DNA from: Helicobacter sp. NHP19-012
GTDB taxonomy: Bacteria > Campylobacterota > Campylobacteria > Campylobacterales > Helicobacteraceae
DNA length: 64,000 nucleotides
Assembly: GCF_019703325.1 (NCBI RefSeq)
Contig: NZ_AP024819.1
Location: 434,001 to 498,000, forward strand
Direction: 5' to 3'
A program made the position numbers and the translations under genes. Under the pieces are notes generated by a model. It was not told where the DNA came from. It saw only the letters and a program-made list of their open reading frames with translations, and made no database searches. Position 1 is the first letter of the stretch, and each line of letters begins with the position of its first letter. Positions 39,578 to 50,312 of this stretch are shown here, in pieces.

Positions 39578-41473
39578 ATGGATGGCACACAATTTCAACC
39601 CATTGTCAATTTTATTTGGAATATCGCAGATTTGCTAAGGGATCATTACACAAAGGGCAAGTACCGCGATGTGATCTTGCCCATGACCGTGATCAGGCGT
39701 CTAGATGCCGTGCTAGAACCCACAAAAGTAAAGGTGTTGCAAAAACAGAGGGAAGACGAGGAGCAAGGCTTTCCAAAAAGACATAAATATTTATGCAAGG
39801 CAAGTGGTTTTGACTTTTACAACACATCTCATTTTACCCTTAAAGAGCTCACAGCCCACCCCGCAGAGCTTAAAGCGAATTTCAAAAATTACCTAGAAGG
39901 CTTTAGCCCCAATGTTAAGGACATTTTAGAGAAATTTAAATTTGAAGTCCAGTTAGATACCTTAGACAAAGCCGGTATTTTGTTTGAGCTTGTGCAAGAA
40001 TTTTGTAGCACTAAAGTGAATTTCTCCATTTCTCCCGTTTTAAATAATCAAGGCAAGGTAGTTCATCAGGGTTTGAGCAATTTAGGGATGGGCTATGTCT
40101 TTGAAGAGTTGATCCGTAAATTCAATGAGGAGAATAACGAGGAGGCGGGTGAGCACTTCACCCCAAGAGAGGTCATTGCTTTAATGGCAGAGCTTGTTTT
40201 TAGGCCCGTAGCCACACAAATCCAAGAGAACAGCACTTTTTTCATTTATGATAACGCTTGTGGGAGTGGGGGCATGCTCACCGAGTCTAAAGCCTTTGTC
40301 AAAGATGTTTTACAATCAAAAGCGGAGTTTGAATTATACGGACAAGAAATCAATCCCGAAACCTACGCTCTTTGCAAGGCAGACATGCTCATTAAAGGAG
40401 AGGATGCAGACAACATAAAATTTGGTTCAACCTTGAGCCAAGACGGGTTTAAAGAGAGTGAAGAGAAGTTTGACTTTATGCTCACTAACCCGCCCTTTGG
40501 CAAAGCATGGGGGAGCGAGCAAGAAAAATGCAAAGCCGATCCCCGTTTTAGTATGGGGGTTACGGGGGCAAGTGATGGGCAGATGATGTTTTTACTCAAC
40601 ATGCTAGCCAAAATGAAAGACACCCCGCTAGGTTCGCGCATCGCCTCTGTGCATAATGGGAGCGCGCTTTTTAATAGCGATAGCGGACAAGTCGCCATTA
40701 GAAGCCACATTATCCAAAACGACTTTTTAGAAGCCGTGATCGCTCTACCCCTAGATTTGTTCTACAATACAGGAATTCCCACCTTTATTTGGATTTTGAG
40801 CAACCGCAAGCCAGCACATAAACAAGGAAAAGTCCAGCTCATAGATGCGACCAGTTATTTTGAGCCCATGCAAAAATCCTTAGGGCAAAAACGCAATTAC
40901 CTAACCCCCACCCACATCAGCGCGATTGTGCAACTTTTCTTGGAACAACCCAAGAGCCCCCATAGCGTGATCGTAGAAAATGATGACTTAGGCTATCAAA
41001 AATTTAGCGTGTTTGCTTTAAAGTCTAGCCAAGAACTCTTAGAGGAGGAGGGTTTTAACGCCCTCTCTAATCACCAAGCCATTTTAAAGAGATTAAAAGA
41101 ACTAGAGAGCAAGCCCCCCAAGCTAAAACCCACCTACAAAACCCCCAAAGAGTTTTTAGAGGCTCTAGACCTACCCACACCCAAACTCAAAACTAAAGAG
41201 GGCATAGAAATCCCTGCCCCCTTAAATTTATTTGACAAACAAGAAGAAAAAATCCCGCTCAAAGAGGACAAAGAGGGCTATTTTTTAAAGGAAATCCAAC
41301 CTTTCACGCCTTTAAGTTTTATAGAGGCTAAAAGCGTGAAAGTGGGTTATGAAATCTTGTTTAATCAATATTTCTATACCCCCAGCGCACAAAAATCCTT
41401 AGCCCAGTTGCAAGAAGAAATTACAGATACAGAGGGGGAAATACAAATCCTCTTAAGTGAGATTTGGGCATGA
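39578..41473 (+). CDS. hsdM: type I restriction-modification DNA methyltransferase subunit
   Basis: 631 residues from the ATG at 39578 with AAAGGAGAG upstream; an earlier in-frame start is less likely. The N-terminal HsdM helical domain (FIWNIADLLRDHY) precedes the methylase: EHFTPREVIALMAELV, SAM motif YDNACGSGGML (about residue 224) and catalytic NPPF (about 303) for N6-adenine methylation. The frame is intact, so it could methylate if a working HsdS exists. Its stop overlaps the hsdS ATG (ATGA). Confidence 0.93.
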   Translation: MDGTQFQPIVNFIWNIADLLRDHYTKGKYRDVILPMTVIRRLDAVLEPTKVKVLQKQREDEEQGFPKRHKYLCKASGFDFYNTSHFTLKELTAHPAELKANFKNYLEGFSPNVKDILEKFKFEVQLDTLDKAGILFELVQEFCSTKVNFSISPVLNNQGKVVHQGLSNLGMGYVFEELIRKFNEENNEEAGEHFTPREVIALMAELVFRPVATQIQENSTFFIYDNACGSGGMLTESKAFVKDVLQSKAEFELYGQEINPETYALCKADMLIKGEDADNIKFGSTLSQDGFKESEEKFDFMLTNPPFGKAWGSEQEKCKADPRFSMGVTGASDGQMMFLLNMLAKMKDTPLGSRIASVHNGSALFNSDSGQVAIRSHIIQNDFLEAVIALPLDLFYNTGIPTFIWILSNRKPAHKQGKVQLIDATSYFEPMQKSLGQKRNYLTPTHISAIVQLFLEQPKSPHSVIVENDDLGYQKFSVFALKSSQELLEEEGFNALSNHQAILKRLKELESKPPKLKPTYKTPKEFLEALDLPTPKLKTKEGIEIPAPLNLFDKQEEKIPLKEDKEGYFLKEIQPFTPLSFIEAKSVKVGYEILFNQYFYTPSAQKSLAQLQEEITDTEGEIQILLSEIWA

Positions 41474-42766
41474 AAAAGTTTAAAAAGGTGGAGGGGTTAG
41501 GGCAAATCCCTGCGCATTGGGGGTTATGGAACTTGGCAGAATAGGCACTTTTATAAGAGGCTCAGGGCTGACTAAGGCAGATTTACAAGCAGAGGGCGTA
41601 GGAGCTATCCATTATGGGCAAATCCACACCTATTACAACACCCACACCACCCAAACAAAGAGCTTTGTAAGCCCCACTTTAGCGCGAAGGCTTAAAAGGG
41701 TTAATCAAGGCGATCTTATCATTGCCACCACCAGCGAGGATATTGAGGGTATTTGTCGCTGTGTGGCATGGCTGGGTGAAGCGCAAATTGTAACGGGTGG
41801 ACATACCGCTATTTTTAAACACAAGCAAGACCCTAAATATATCGCCTATGCATTCCAAACAGAAATTTTTTTATGCAAAAAGCAAAGATTGCCTATGGTG
41901 TCAAGGTAACAGAGGTTAGACCTATCAATCTTAAAACCCTTAAAATCCCCCTCCCTCCCCTAGAGGAACAACACGCCATCGCCTCTTTTTTAGATGACAA
42001 GATCGCTAAAATCCAAGAGTGCATTGCCAAAAAGACACGCATGACAGAACTTTTAAAAGAATATAAACAAGCCTTGACCACCCAAATAACCACCAAAGGG
42101 CTAGACCCACAAGCCAAGCTCAAGCCAAGCGGGGTGGCGTGGCTGGGGGATATTCCGGGAGGGGTGGGGGTGGTGCGTTTGCGTGCCTGCTTTTATGAAT
42201 TTGATAAAGAATGCGGAGAGGGCGATTATACCTTGCTTTCTGTAACGCAAAAGGAAGGCATCATACCGCAGTCAGCGATACCTAACAAAAAAGATATTTC
42301 TAACAGGAATAAAGCTAAGTATAAAATTGTGCCATTAGGTGCTATCGCTTATAACAAAATGCGCATGTGGCAAGGCGCAATGGGCTATAACAACATTTCA
42401 AAGGGAATTGTAAGCCCCGCCTACATTGTCATCCTACCACACCAAACAGCGCATGCCCCCTATTTTCACTATTTGTTTAAGTCTCCTTACATGCTTGCCA
42501 TGTTCAATAAGTTTTCTTATGGATTGTGTGCCGACATGAATTGTCTTAGATATGAGGATTTTCAAAATATCTTAACTCCCCTCCCTCCCCTGCCCGAGCA
42601 ACACGCCATCGCCTCTGCTTTAGATGAAAAAACCGCCAAGATAGATAGCCTACTAGCCAAACTACAAGCACAAATCCAAGCCCTAAAAGAACATAAAAGC
42701 GCGCTCATCAGTGCGGGCGTGCTAGGACAACTCCCCTTAAAGGCAAACCATGCAAAAATACAATGA
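41470..42766 (+). pseudogene. hsdS: type I specificity subunit HsdS, two frameshifts
   Basis: MKKFKKVEGLGQIPAHWG begins in one frame and breaks at a G5 tract (about 41518). The first recognition domain continues in the next frame (GRIGTFIRGSGLTKADLQ), breaks again at about 41870 near T7/A5 tracts, and the rest (LPPLEEQHAIASFLDDKIAK, second recognition domain, LPPLPEQHAIASALDEKTAK) is open to 42766. The duplicated EQHAIAS-containing spacers are the conserved helical repeats of HsdS. As sequenced it yields only fragments. It overlaps hsdR by 17 bp. Confidence 0.88.
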
Positions 42767-45632
42767 AAAAGCCCTTGAAGACTTGATTGAAGCACATTTG
42801 CTTGCAAGTGGCTACACCAAGCGCACCTCACAAGATTATGATAAAGAACTTTGTTTAGATGTAGGCTTGTTATGGGACTTTTTAGAACGCACGCAAGCGA
42901 GGCAACTAAATGAGCTTAAACAACGCCGAAAAGATAAAACGGACTTTCTAAAGGATTTAAAACGCCAAATAGAACAACAAGGCTTGCTTAAAATCCTGCA
43001 AGAGGGCTTTGGGCTTTTGGGGGTAAAATTTAGCCTTGCCTACAACAAACCCCAAAGCCAAAAGAATCCAGATACTTGGAAAAACTACCAAAGCAATGTC
43101 TTTTCTGTGGTGCGCCAACTGCGCTATAGCTCCAAGAACAACAATTCTTTAGACTTGGTGATCTTTTTAAATGGCTTACCTCTTTTTACCTTTGAACTTA
43201 AAAACCCCCTCACGAATCAAAGTGTGGAGGATGCGATGTGCCAATACAGAGAGGATCGCAACCCGCACGAATCCCTATTTAAGCACACCCTTGCGCATTT
43301 TGCCCTAGATAGCGACCTTGTCTATATGACCACTAAGCTAGAGGGGAAAAAGACCCGCTTTACTCCCTTCAATAAGGGCTTGAATGATGGAAGTGGGGAA
43401 CTTGATAGAGAATGTGGTGCGTCTAACCCACCTAACCCACAAGGGCTAAAAAGCGCGTATCTGTGGGAGAGTATGTTACAAAAGGATAACTTACTAAACC
43501 TTCTCTTTAACTTTTTAAAACCTGTGGGCAAATCTATTATTTTCCCCCGTTACCACCAGTTAGATGTGGTGAAAAAACTCTGTGATGCTGTAAAAGATGG
43601 CGTGGGTGGGCGTTATTTGATTCAGCACAGCGCAGGCAGTGGCAAGAGCAATTCTATTGCGTGGTTGGCATGCGCCTTGGTGGGGCTTAGTGTGGATGAA
43701 AAGGTGCTTTTTGATAGTGTGCTTGTAGTTACAGATCGGATCATCTTAGACCATCAGTTACAAGACAAAATCGAAGCCTTTTGCCCCATTAAGGGCGTTG
43801 TTGAGGCAATTAAAAAAGGTAGTCGCCAACTCAAAGAAGCCTTAGCAGAGGGCAAAAAAATCATCATCACCACAATCCAAAAGTTCCCCCACATCTTAGA
43901 GGACATTCCTAAAATGGGGGATAAAAAGTTTGCCATTATCATAGATGAGGCGCACTCTAGCCAAGGGGGGACACACAGCCAAGCTCTAAGCACAGCCACA
44001 AGTAGGGGGACTGATGAGGGTTTAGAGTTAGAGAATCTAGACCCTAATGAACATTTATTACAAGAGATTAAAGCCAAGCAATTCCAAAAAAACGCCTCTT
44101 ACTTTGCCTTTAGCGCAACTCCTAAGCCACAAACCTTAGAGCTTTTTGGGACACGAACAAGCAGAGATGAATTTATTCCCTTCCATCTCTATTCAATGAA
44201 ACAAGCTATTGAGGAGGGATTTATTTTAGATGTTTTGCAACACTACATCACTTATCAAAGTTATGCCCACTTGGTTGCCACGACTCCAAATGACCCACGC
44301 TATGATAAAAATCCCGCCTTTAAAAAACTCAAAGCCTATGTTAAAAATCATCCTAAAAGCATTTGGGCTAAAATACAAATAATGCTTACCCATTTTTATA
44401 CTTGCACACATAGGCAGATAGGGGGCAAAGCTAAAGCAATGGTAGTTACAGATTCGCGCAAGAGTGCCTTTGAATATTTTAAAGCTTTTAAAGCGCAACT
44501 AGAGCAAGAACAACACCCCCATAAAGTCTTGGTGGCTTTCTCAGGAGAGCTCAATTTAGAGGGCAAGACTTACAGCGAAGCGAGTTTAAATGGTATGCCC
44601 GACAACCAGACATCCGAAGCCTTTAAAAAAGACGATTACCGTTTTTTGATTGTGGCAGATAAATACCAAACGGATTTGACCAATCCTTGTTACACACGAT
44701 GTATGTCGATAAAGCTTTAAGCGGCGTAGCTTGTGTGCAAACACTCTCGCGCTTGAACCGCACCGACACGAATTACCCAGACAAAATAGACACCTGTATT
44801 TTAGATTTTGTCAACGATGTGACAACTATCGCTAAAGCCTTTGAGCCCTATTACAAAAAAACTTCTCTAGCAGAACCTAGCGACCCTGATAAACTCTTTG
44901 ATCTCAAAACGCATTTGGATAGCTATGGGGTGTATACACTAGAAGAAGTGGAAGCTTTTAATGCCGCCCTCTTTGAACAAGCCCCCCTACCTCAAATCCA
45001 TGCCATGCTAGATAGAATGGTGCAACGCTACAATGATGTGGAACAAGACTCACAACAAGAGTTTTACAGCAAGGCAAAGTCTTACCTCAAAAACTATGCT
45101 TTTTTGGTACAAATCTTACTCTTTCAAGATTTATCTTTAGAAAAACTCTCTAGATTGCTCACACACCTCATTAAAAAACTAGCCTCCCTAAGAGGCGATC
45201 TAGATACGGACATCACCAAAGTCGTAGCACTGGGGGCTTACCACTTAAATCCTAATAAAGAGGTTAGCATTCAGCTTGAAGGCTCCAAAGAGTTACATCC
45301 ATCCCAAGCCGATGGCTCTAGCCATATACCCCAAAGCCAGTTGGAAAAACTCTCGGAAATTTTAGAAACCTTTCATAGAGAGTATGGAATTACTTTAGAT
45401 GAACATGCTAAGCAAGCTCAAGCCAAGGTCCTAAATGATGTCCTAAACAGCATGCGTTCAAATCAAAACTTCATGGAAAATTTTAATAACTCCTGACCCA
45501 CAAAACAGACAAGTCTGTTTTAGAAAGAGTTTTGAAAATGAACTTCTTAACTTGACCGACAATAACCCACAACTTTATAAAACAATCAAAACAATCGAAG
45601 AAAACCAAGATTTTAAAAATCTATTCTTCTAA
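42750..45632 (+). pseudogene. hsdR: type I restriction endonuclease subunit HsdR, frameshifted
   Basis: The first 656 codons carry the PD-(D/E)xK-like nuclease (FTFELKNPL, about residue 147), Walker A HSAGSGKSNS (about 291) and IIIDEAHSSQ (about 396). Near 44675 a one-base loss changes the expected KYQTGFDxPLLHTMYVDK; the downstream frame resumes LLHTMYVDKALSGVACVQTL, the helicase motif VI area. A further shift near 45490 is followed by TPDPQNRQVCFRKSFENELL to a stop at 45632. The full enzyme would be about 960 residues. Restriction is presumably off. Confidence 0.88.
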
Positions 45633-45720
45633 AACTCTCAAAAATCCTTGAAGAGGGGTTAGAAAATGCAGAGGACTGATAAGGTCAGAAATTCCAAAAG
45701 TCTTGGGGCCATCCAATACA

Positions 45721-45750
45721 AGCAAGCTTCTCCCTTTTCTTGGGCTTGCT
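45721..45750. terminator. hairpin between hsdR and the NYN gene
   Basis: AGCAAGC and GCTTGCT form a 7-bp stem around a pyrimidine-rich loop, between convergent genes. It may end transcription in either direction; no strong T-run is seen. Confidence 0.35.
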
Positions 45751-45827
45751 GTATATTTGTCTGCGCTTTGTATCAAAGACCCTACTTTGGCTGTCTAAAC
45801 CGAACAATAGTCCCTGAAGTTTTTCAC

Positions 45828-46470
45828 TCAAGAAGGCAGTCTATGCATTACCTCTTGTATCCCTATTGTGCGGATGCCATCGCTATGCACTTTTAGCTTT
45901 TTAGCCACTTGAAAGCCGTGTTCTAGGTGCGCTACAGATACATTGAGTCCATTGATCCTTGCACACTTGAGGGCAGGAACAATGTCTGTGTCCTTGCAAA
46001 AGACTAAAATGCAATCTACAAGCTTGTTATAAGCCACATGCAATGTCTAGCCCTAGAAGTATATCCACCTGCTTTTGGATAACGTCTAGTCCATTGTGAT
46101 TGACCCCTCTTAGTTGCAAGCTCCCTAATCTAAGTGCCACAAACTTTTCAAAAGATATTTCTGTAATAAATTTTTTGATTTGATCGGAGCGTTGTTTCAT
46201 CTTAAAAAATGCCTCTTGGTGGTTCTTAAGATAGCCAGAAAAGCCTGCTAAACGCTTGCTCTCTTTTTTCCCGTCTATGCTTAGTGGCGTAGCAGTGTAG
46301 AAGAAAACTCGGTATAACTTCTCATCTGGATTCAAGAAAGCATGGATGAGAGTCATTACATGGGAGCACTTGTTATAGTCAAAAGCACTCTTGAACTCTT
46401 GGCAAGAGTCTTGGACATGGATCACATCACGCCCAAGATTCTCCCAATCGACAAAAACCGCAATCCTCAT
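45828..46470 (-). pseudogene. NYN-domain (DUF88/LabA-type) putative ribonuclease, frameshifted
   Basis: MRIAVFVDWENLGRDV (ATG 46470) has the first acidic D-x-E-N motif of NYN domains. VIQKQVDILLGLDIA gives the second conserved Asp, after which a one-base loss near 46036 moves the rest to another frame: HVAYNKLVDCILVFCKDTDI with the D-x-D motif, then VPALKCARINGLNVSV. Joined length is about 213 residues, a normal NYN size. NYN proteins are metal-dependent PIN-like RNases. It is next to a restriction system and under a perfect inverted repeat. Confidence 0.75.
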
Positions 46471-46483
46471 AAAAACTTTCTAC

Positions 46484-46555
46484 TAAACAACTCTCTTAAT
46501 CCCCACCCACAACGGATTAGAATATGTGGCAACGGGGGATTAAGAGAGTTGTTTA
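46484..46555. repeat. perfect 21-bp inverted repeat upstream of the NYN gene
   Basis: The left arm at 46484-46504 (starting TAAACAACTC, ending AATCCCC) and the right arm at 46535-46555 are exact reverse complements. The 30-bp loop contains a nested CCACA/TGTGG pair. It starts 14 bp upstream of the NYN ATG, so a transcript would carry a very stable hairpin or the DNA could form a cruciform. Confidence 0.9.
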
Positions 46556-46602
46556 CTTTTAAATTCGTTCGCTATTTTAAAGCTTGCACCCTTATAAAGT
46601 AA

Positions 46603-47672
46603 CTTTAAAATCGAATGATAAAATTTCTCCTTATTTGCTCTACTAAAAGACCTGTGTAACGTCATTAAGTCGGGATTTGTTTTTTTCTTGTTGTTCTCTA
46701 TTCTTTAATCTTAAAATCCCCCACAACCGCTTCCAACCCACAAACCATAGTTTGATGCTCCCTACCCCTAACCTTTCGCCCTACGAGCCTTTAAAAGCGC
46801 TTTAACGCTATATGTGCTTTAAGTGCTTTGCTCTATTCTCCTCAAACAACCGTAAACACCTCCAAACAACCCCACCCTCCCCAAAACTGCAACACCCCAA
46901 ACCAACACAAGTAACCCCTAACCCCATTGCCACCCTAAAGCTCTAAAGACTCCAAAGCTCCAACACCCTAAGCAAACCCCCAATGTCTAGCCTCTAAAAA
47001 GCCATTTTGGGCTGTATTTTGGTGTAGATTGTCTTTTGCAATCTTGCCCACTCGTTTAAATGCCCTTTCTACCCCCTAGAATGCCCTACAATCAACACAA
47101 TGCCCCTAACAGTTTTGAAACCTTTAACCCCATCTTAACGCCCTATGGGCTTTTAAACGCAAAACGCTAAATTTTGGTTTTTGAAACTGAGAATTTGGGT
47201 TTTTTTGGGCACTTTTGGCAAGACAAAGCCCTTTAGAGTTTTGCCGTTTGTGATTTATGCTGTTTCTTTGCGTTTTAAAGGCTCTACAATCAACACAACA
47301 CTCTTAAACCATAGCTTGTTTACCCTTCCAAAACGATTACAGAGCCTTTTAAACGCTCATTCTCATTTCAAAACCCCCAAAGCCTTTTTACTGCAATGGC
47401 GTGATACAGCCACAACACAAACTCATTTCTCACTTCAAAGCCCTCTCTGGGGGTTTGGGGGCTTGCCCCCAAGAGCAAAATAGATGCCAAGCGTCAGCTT
47501 GGCTTACCGAAAATCCCTGCTCTCAATGCACTTTATCAGTGGGCAGTAACGCTTAAATCTTAAGTTAAGCTCTGTATTGTGCAAACATATGCTAAAAACT
47601 AATCCCTCACCGTAAAAATCCGCACGCATAACTCAAAAACCATCTATCTTAGAACTAAGAATATCCTTTTGG
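46603..47672. other. long non-coding stretch with extreme C-over-G skew
   Basis: About 1.07 kb without a convincing gene. Between about 46720 and 47000 the plus strand is nearly free of G and rich in CCC runs (for example only two G in 46861-46920). An open frame at 47181-47483 lacks protein-like features. Two hairpins occur at 47455-47503. Confidence 0.6.
47455..47503. repeat. pair of adjacent perfect hairpins
   Basis: TTGGGGGC-TT-GCCCCCAA (47455-47472) and GCCAAGC-GTCA-GCTTGGC (47486-47503). They lie in a gene-free region next to mobile DNA. They could be a terminator, an oriT-like structure or a small RNA end; sequence alone does not decide. Confidence 0.6.
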
Positions 47673-48417
47673 CTATTTAACTACTAATTGTGAAAAAGTT
47701 TGATTGGTTGGCATAATTTCAATGCTATTGATATTGACATGCAATGGTTGTTTGTAAATCCATAGCACAATATTTGCAATATCTTGTGGTTTGATATAAG
47801 TTTTGTTCTCATAGACAGCTCTAGCTTTTTCTCTATCACCTTTAAAACGCACCAAGCTAAAACCTGTCTCACCACAAAGACCTGGTTCCACATTACTTAC
47901 TCGAATTTTAGTGCCAATTAAATCCGCTCTTAAATTTAAAGAAAATTGTTTTACAAAGGCTTTACTAGCACCATAAACATTGCCTCCGGGGTAAGGATAA
48001 GTTCCTGCGATAGAACCGATATTGACGATCGTTCGGTGTTGTTTTCAATCATTGAGGGCAGTACAAGGCGAGTTATGCGTAATAACCCACTGATATTGGT
48101 TTCTACCATAGTTTCCCAATCATTCAAATTGCATTCAAATGCTTTCTCTAAGCCTAAGGCCAATCGGCGTTATTGATTAAACAATCAATGTGCTTGGTTA
48201 TAGAAAAAATCTTATTAATTGCTTGCTGTGTGGCATTTTTATCTTGAATGTCAAAACATGATGGAATAAAACTCTCATGATAATTGCTTTGCAATTCTTT
48301 TTAAAATTTCTACACGCCGACCTGTTCCAAAAACAAGAAAACCCTCTTCTAAAAAGGCTTTAGCAATCGCTAACCCAAGTCCAGAAGTTGCACCGTAACC
48401 AAAATACACTTTTTCAT
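47673..48417 (-). pseudogene. short-chain dehydrogenase (YdfG-like), multiple frameshifts
   Basis: From ATG 48417, MKKCILVT loses one G of the Gly motif; the next frame gives ATSGLGLAIAKAF, the NADP-binding T-G-x3-G-x-G. Later pieces include CLINNA, ETNISGLLRITRLVLPSM and a C-terminus EPGLCGETGFSLVRFKGD with IKPQDIANIVLWIYKQP. Order and content match 3-hydroxy acid dehydrogenases of the YdfG type. At least three frameshifts, so non-functional. Confidence 0.8.
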
Positions 48418-48648
48418 ATGTGTTTTTCTCCTTGTATTGCTTGTATTGCGAGAAGTTTAAATTTTTTTGTTGTATTTAATCTTAATCTAATTCCCAGCTC
48501 TCTACTCTGTCTTATGTATGTGTGAAATGCATTGCCAAATCCGCTAAAGTAGCCAAACTAGACCAAGAGTAATTTGCCGCTCTTGACACATAAGCAAAGG
48601 GCTAAGGCAGTACAACCTAGGCAGTTTGTAAAAGAATATGACCCATTG
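48418..48648. other. short gene-free gap before the second IS607-type element
   Basis: Contains the ribosome-site region of the dehydrogenase remnant and AT-rich DNA; no frame worth naming. Confidence 0.4.
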
Positions 48649-48685
48649 CCGCCCTTACAAACCTATAAAACCGCATAAAATCCTA

Positions 48686-49969
48686 TCAATAGAAAAAAAT
48701 TTTTAGCGGTTTCTGTTGTATTCCTGTTTCAACCATGCTGGTTACCAAGTCATTCTTTGCAAAACAGCCTAGCATTGCCGTCATGTCCGCAGGCGTAAAT
48801 TCGGCGTAGCTCCCACCTACTAAATGCTTTGCTAGATTGACACTAGCGTTAAAATCCCTATCAATCTCCACACCGCACGCCCCACACTGATACACTCTAT
48901 CACTCAGTGTTAAATCCTTTTGATATTGCCACAGATCGAGCAAGTTTTAGGGCTAGGGTAGAAGGCATCGACTCTTTTAATCTCTCTGCCATAGTATTTG
49001 GCTTTATACTCTAAGAGCGTATTAAAGGCGGATATACCGACATCGCTCAAAGCTTTGGCTAGCCAGAGTTTTTCAGCATGTTAGACACTATTAAACTCTC
49101 TAAACAAAGGACTTTGGAGTGTCTAATTAGGGCAGTACTGAGTTTGTGTAGGAAGTTATTGCGTGTGTTGGCGATTTTGGTATGTAAGCGATTTAGGCGC
49201 AAGCTGGCTTTAAGGTAATTAGCGGATTTTCTAGTTTTATCACCCTTGGTTTTCGGGAGGCAAGCAGAATGCTTGCTTTTCTTAGAAACTTGCCGACTAA
49301 GTCTTTTAAGCCGTCTTATCAGCCTATTTAAGGGCTTGGGTACGCTCACTTGCAAACCATTAGATAGACTAACAAAGGCTTTAAGCCCGTGTCTATGCCT
49401 AAAATGCCATTGCCTTTAACGGGTTTATGCGTGCGGTTAAACTCCTCTTGTGTGGTGTTGGTTTGAATAGAAACATAAAACTTATCTCCTTTTTGCGTGA
49501 TGGTCGCCCCATTGATTTTGCCTTGCAATCTTAGCCTTTCAGTCATTTTGATTTTGGACAAGTTGGGGATTTTTAGATAGTCTTTTGTGCCACCTTGAAT
49601 AACCTTAATTTGGTCGCCTCCTATGTAAAAGTTCCCTTGATATTCTCTTTTGTGCTTAAATCGTGGGTAACTCACCTTACCCAACTTCAAATCTTTAAAG
49701 AACTTTTGAAAAGCTAGGTTTAAGTGGTTAAATGGCTGTGCTGTGGCGTATTTAGTAACTTCATACACAAAGGGGTATTGTGTTTTTTTAAGGGCGTTAA
49801 ACTCTTTCTTTAGGGCAAAGTGGTTAGATTTTATGCCCTTTTCGTAGTTTTCTCTCCACTTAGCTAATCCCCAATTATAGGCAAGTCTAGCGCACCCAAA
49901 CGCCTTTTTAAAGTGGGTCTTTGCCTTGTTGTTGGGGGTTAGCTCAATCTTGTGGGTCAGCTGGTACAT
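48686..49969 (-). pseudogene. tnpB: tnpB, degraded, IS607 copy 2
   Basis: N-terminal 207 codons (MYQLTHKIELTPNNKAKTHF to GIDTGLKPLLVYLMVCK) shift frame after the first RuvC Asp. A second piece (49059-49355) and a third (48686-48943, ending DRDFNASVNLAKHLVGGSYA) follow, with a degraded zinc-ribbon region between. Its lesions differ from those in copy 1, so the two nucleases decayed separately. Confidence 0.82.
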
Positions 49970-49985
49970 TGTTTTCTACCACTGC

Positions 49986-50307
49986 CTACATTTCTCTAAA
50001 AAGCTGCTTATTTTTCTTAGAGCGTGCTCCATAAAGTCTAGCTGAGAATACGGTGATGATTTCTAACACATCTTTGGCTAACTCTTCCTCGAAGTAGACA
50101 TTTTCATCACCTTGATTAATGATGATCACCTCCACCTCTTTAGCCTCACAAATGGCAAACACCAGCTCCGCACCAAAACGCAATAAGCGGTCTTTATGGG
50201 TAAGAACAAGCCTTTTTACTTGGCTTTCTAGGATAAGATTAAGAAGCTTGGTTAAGCCTTTTTTGTAATAATTCATACCTGAGCCTAAGTCTTGTATCAC
50301 TTCATAA
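49986..50307 (-). pseudogene. IS607 serine recombinase, 3' part (copy 2)
   Basis: Frame starting EVIQDLGSGMNYYKKGLT and running through LVLTHKDRLLRFGAELVF to KQLFREM corresponds to the second half of the copy 1 recombinase. The 5' half resumes at 52129, on the other side of the IS605-type insert. Confidence 0.85.
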
Positions 50308-50312
50308 GTGAA

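Noticed and set aside
47181..47483. 100-codon plus-strand ORF
   Set aside because: Low-complexity composition, no family, and it ends inside a hairpin; not supported as a gene.
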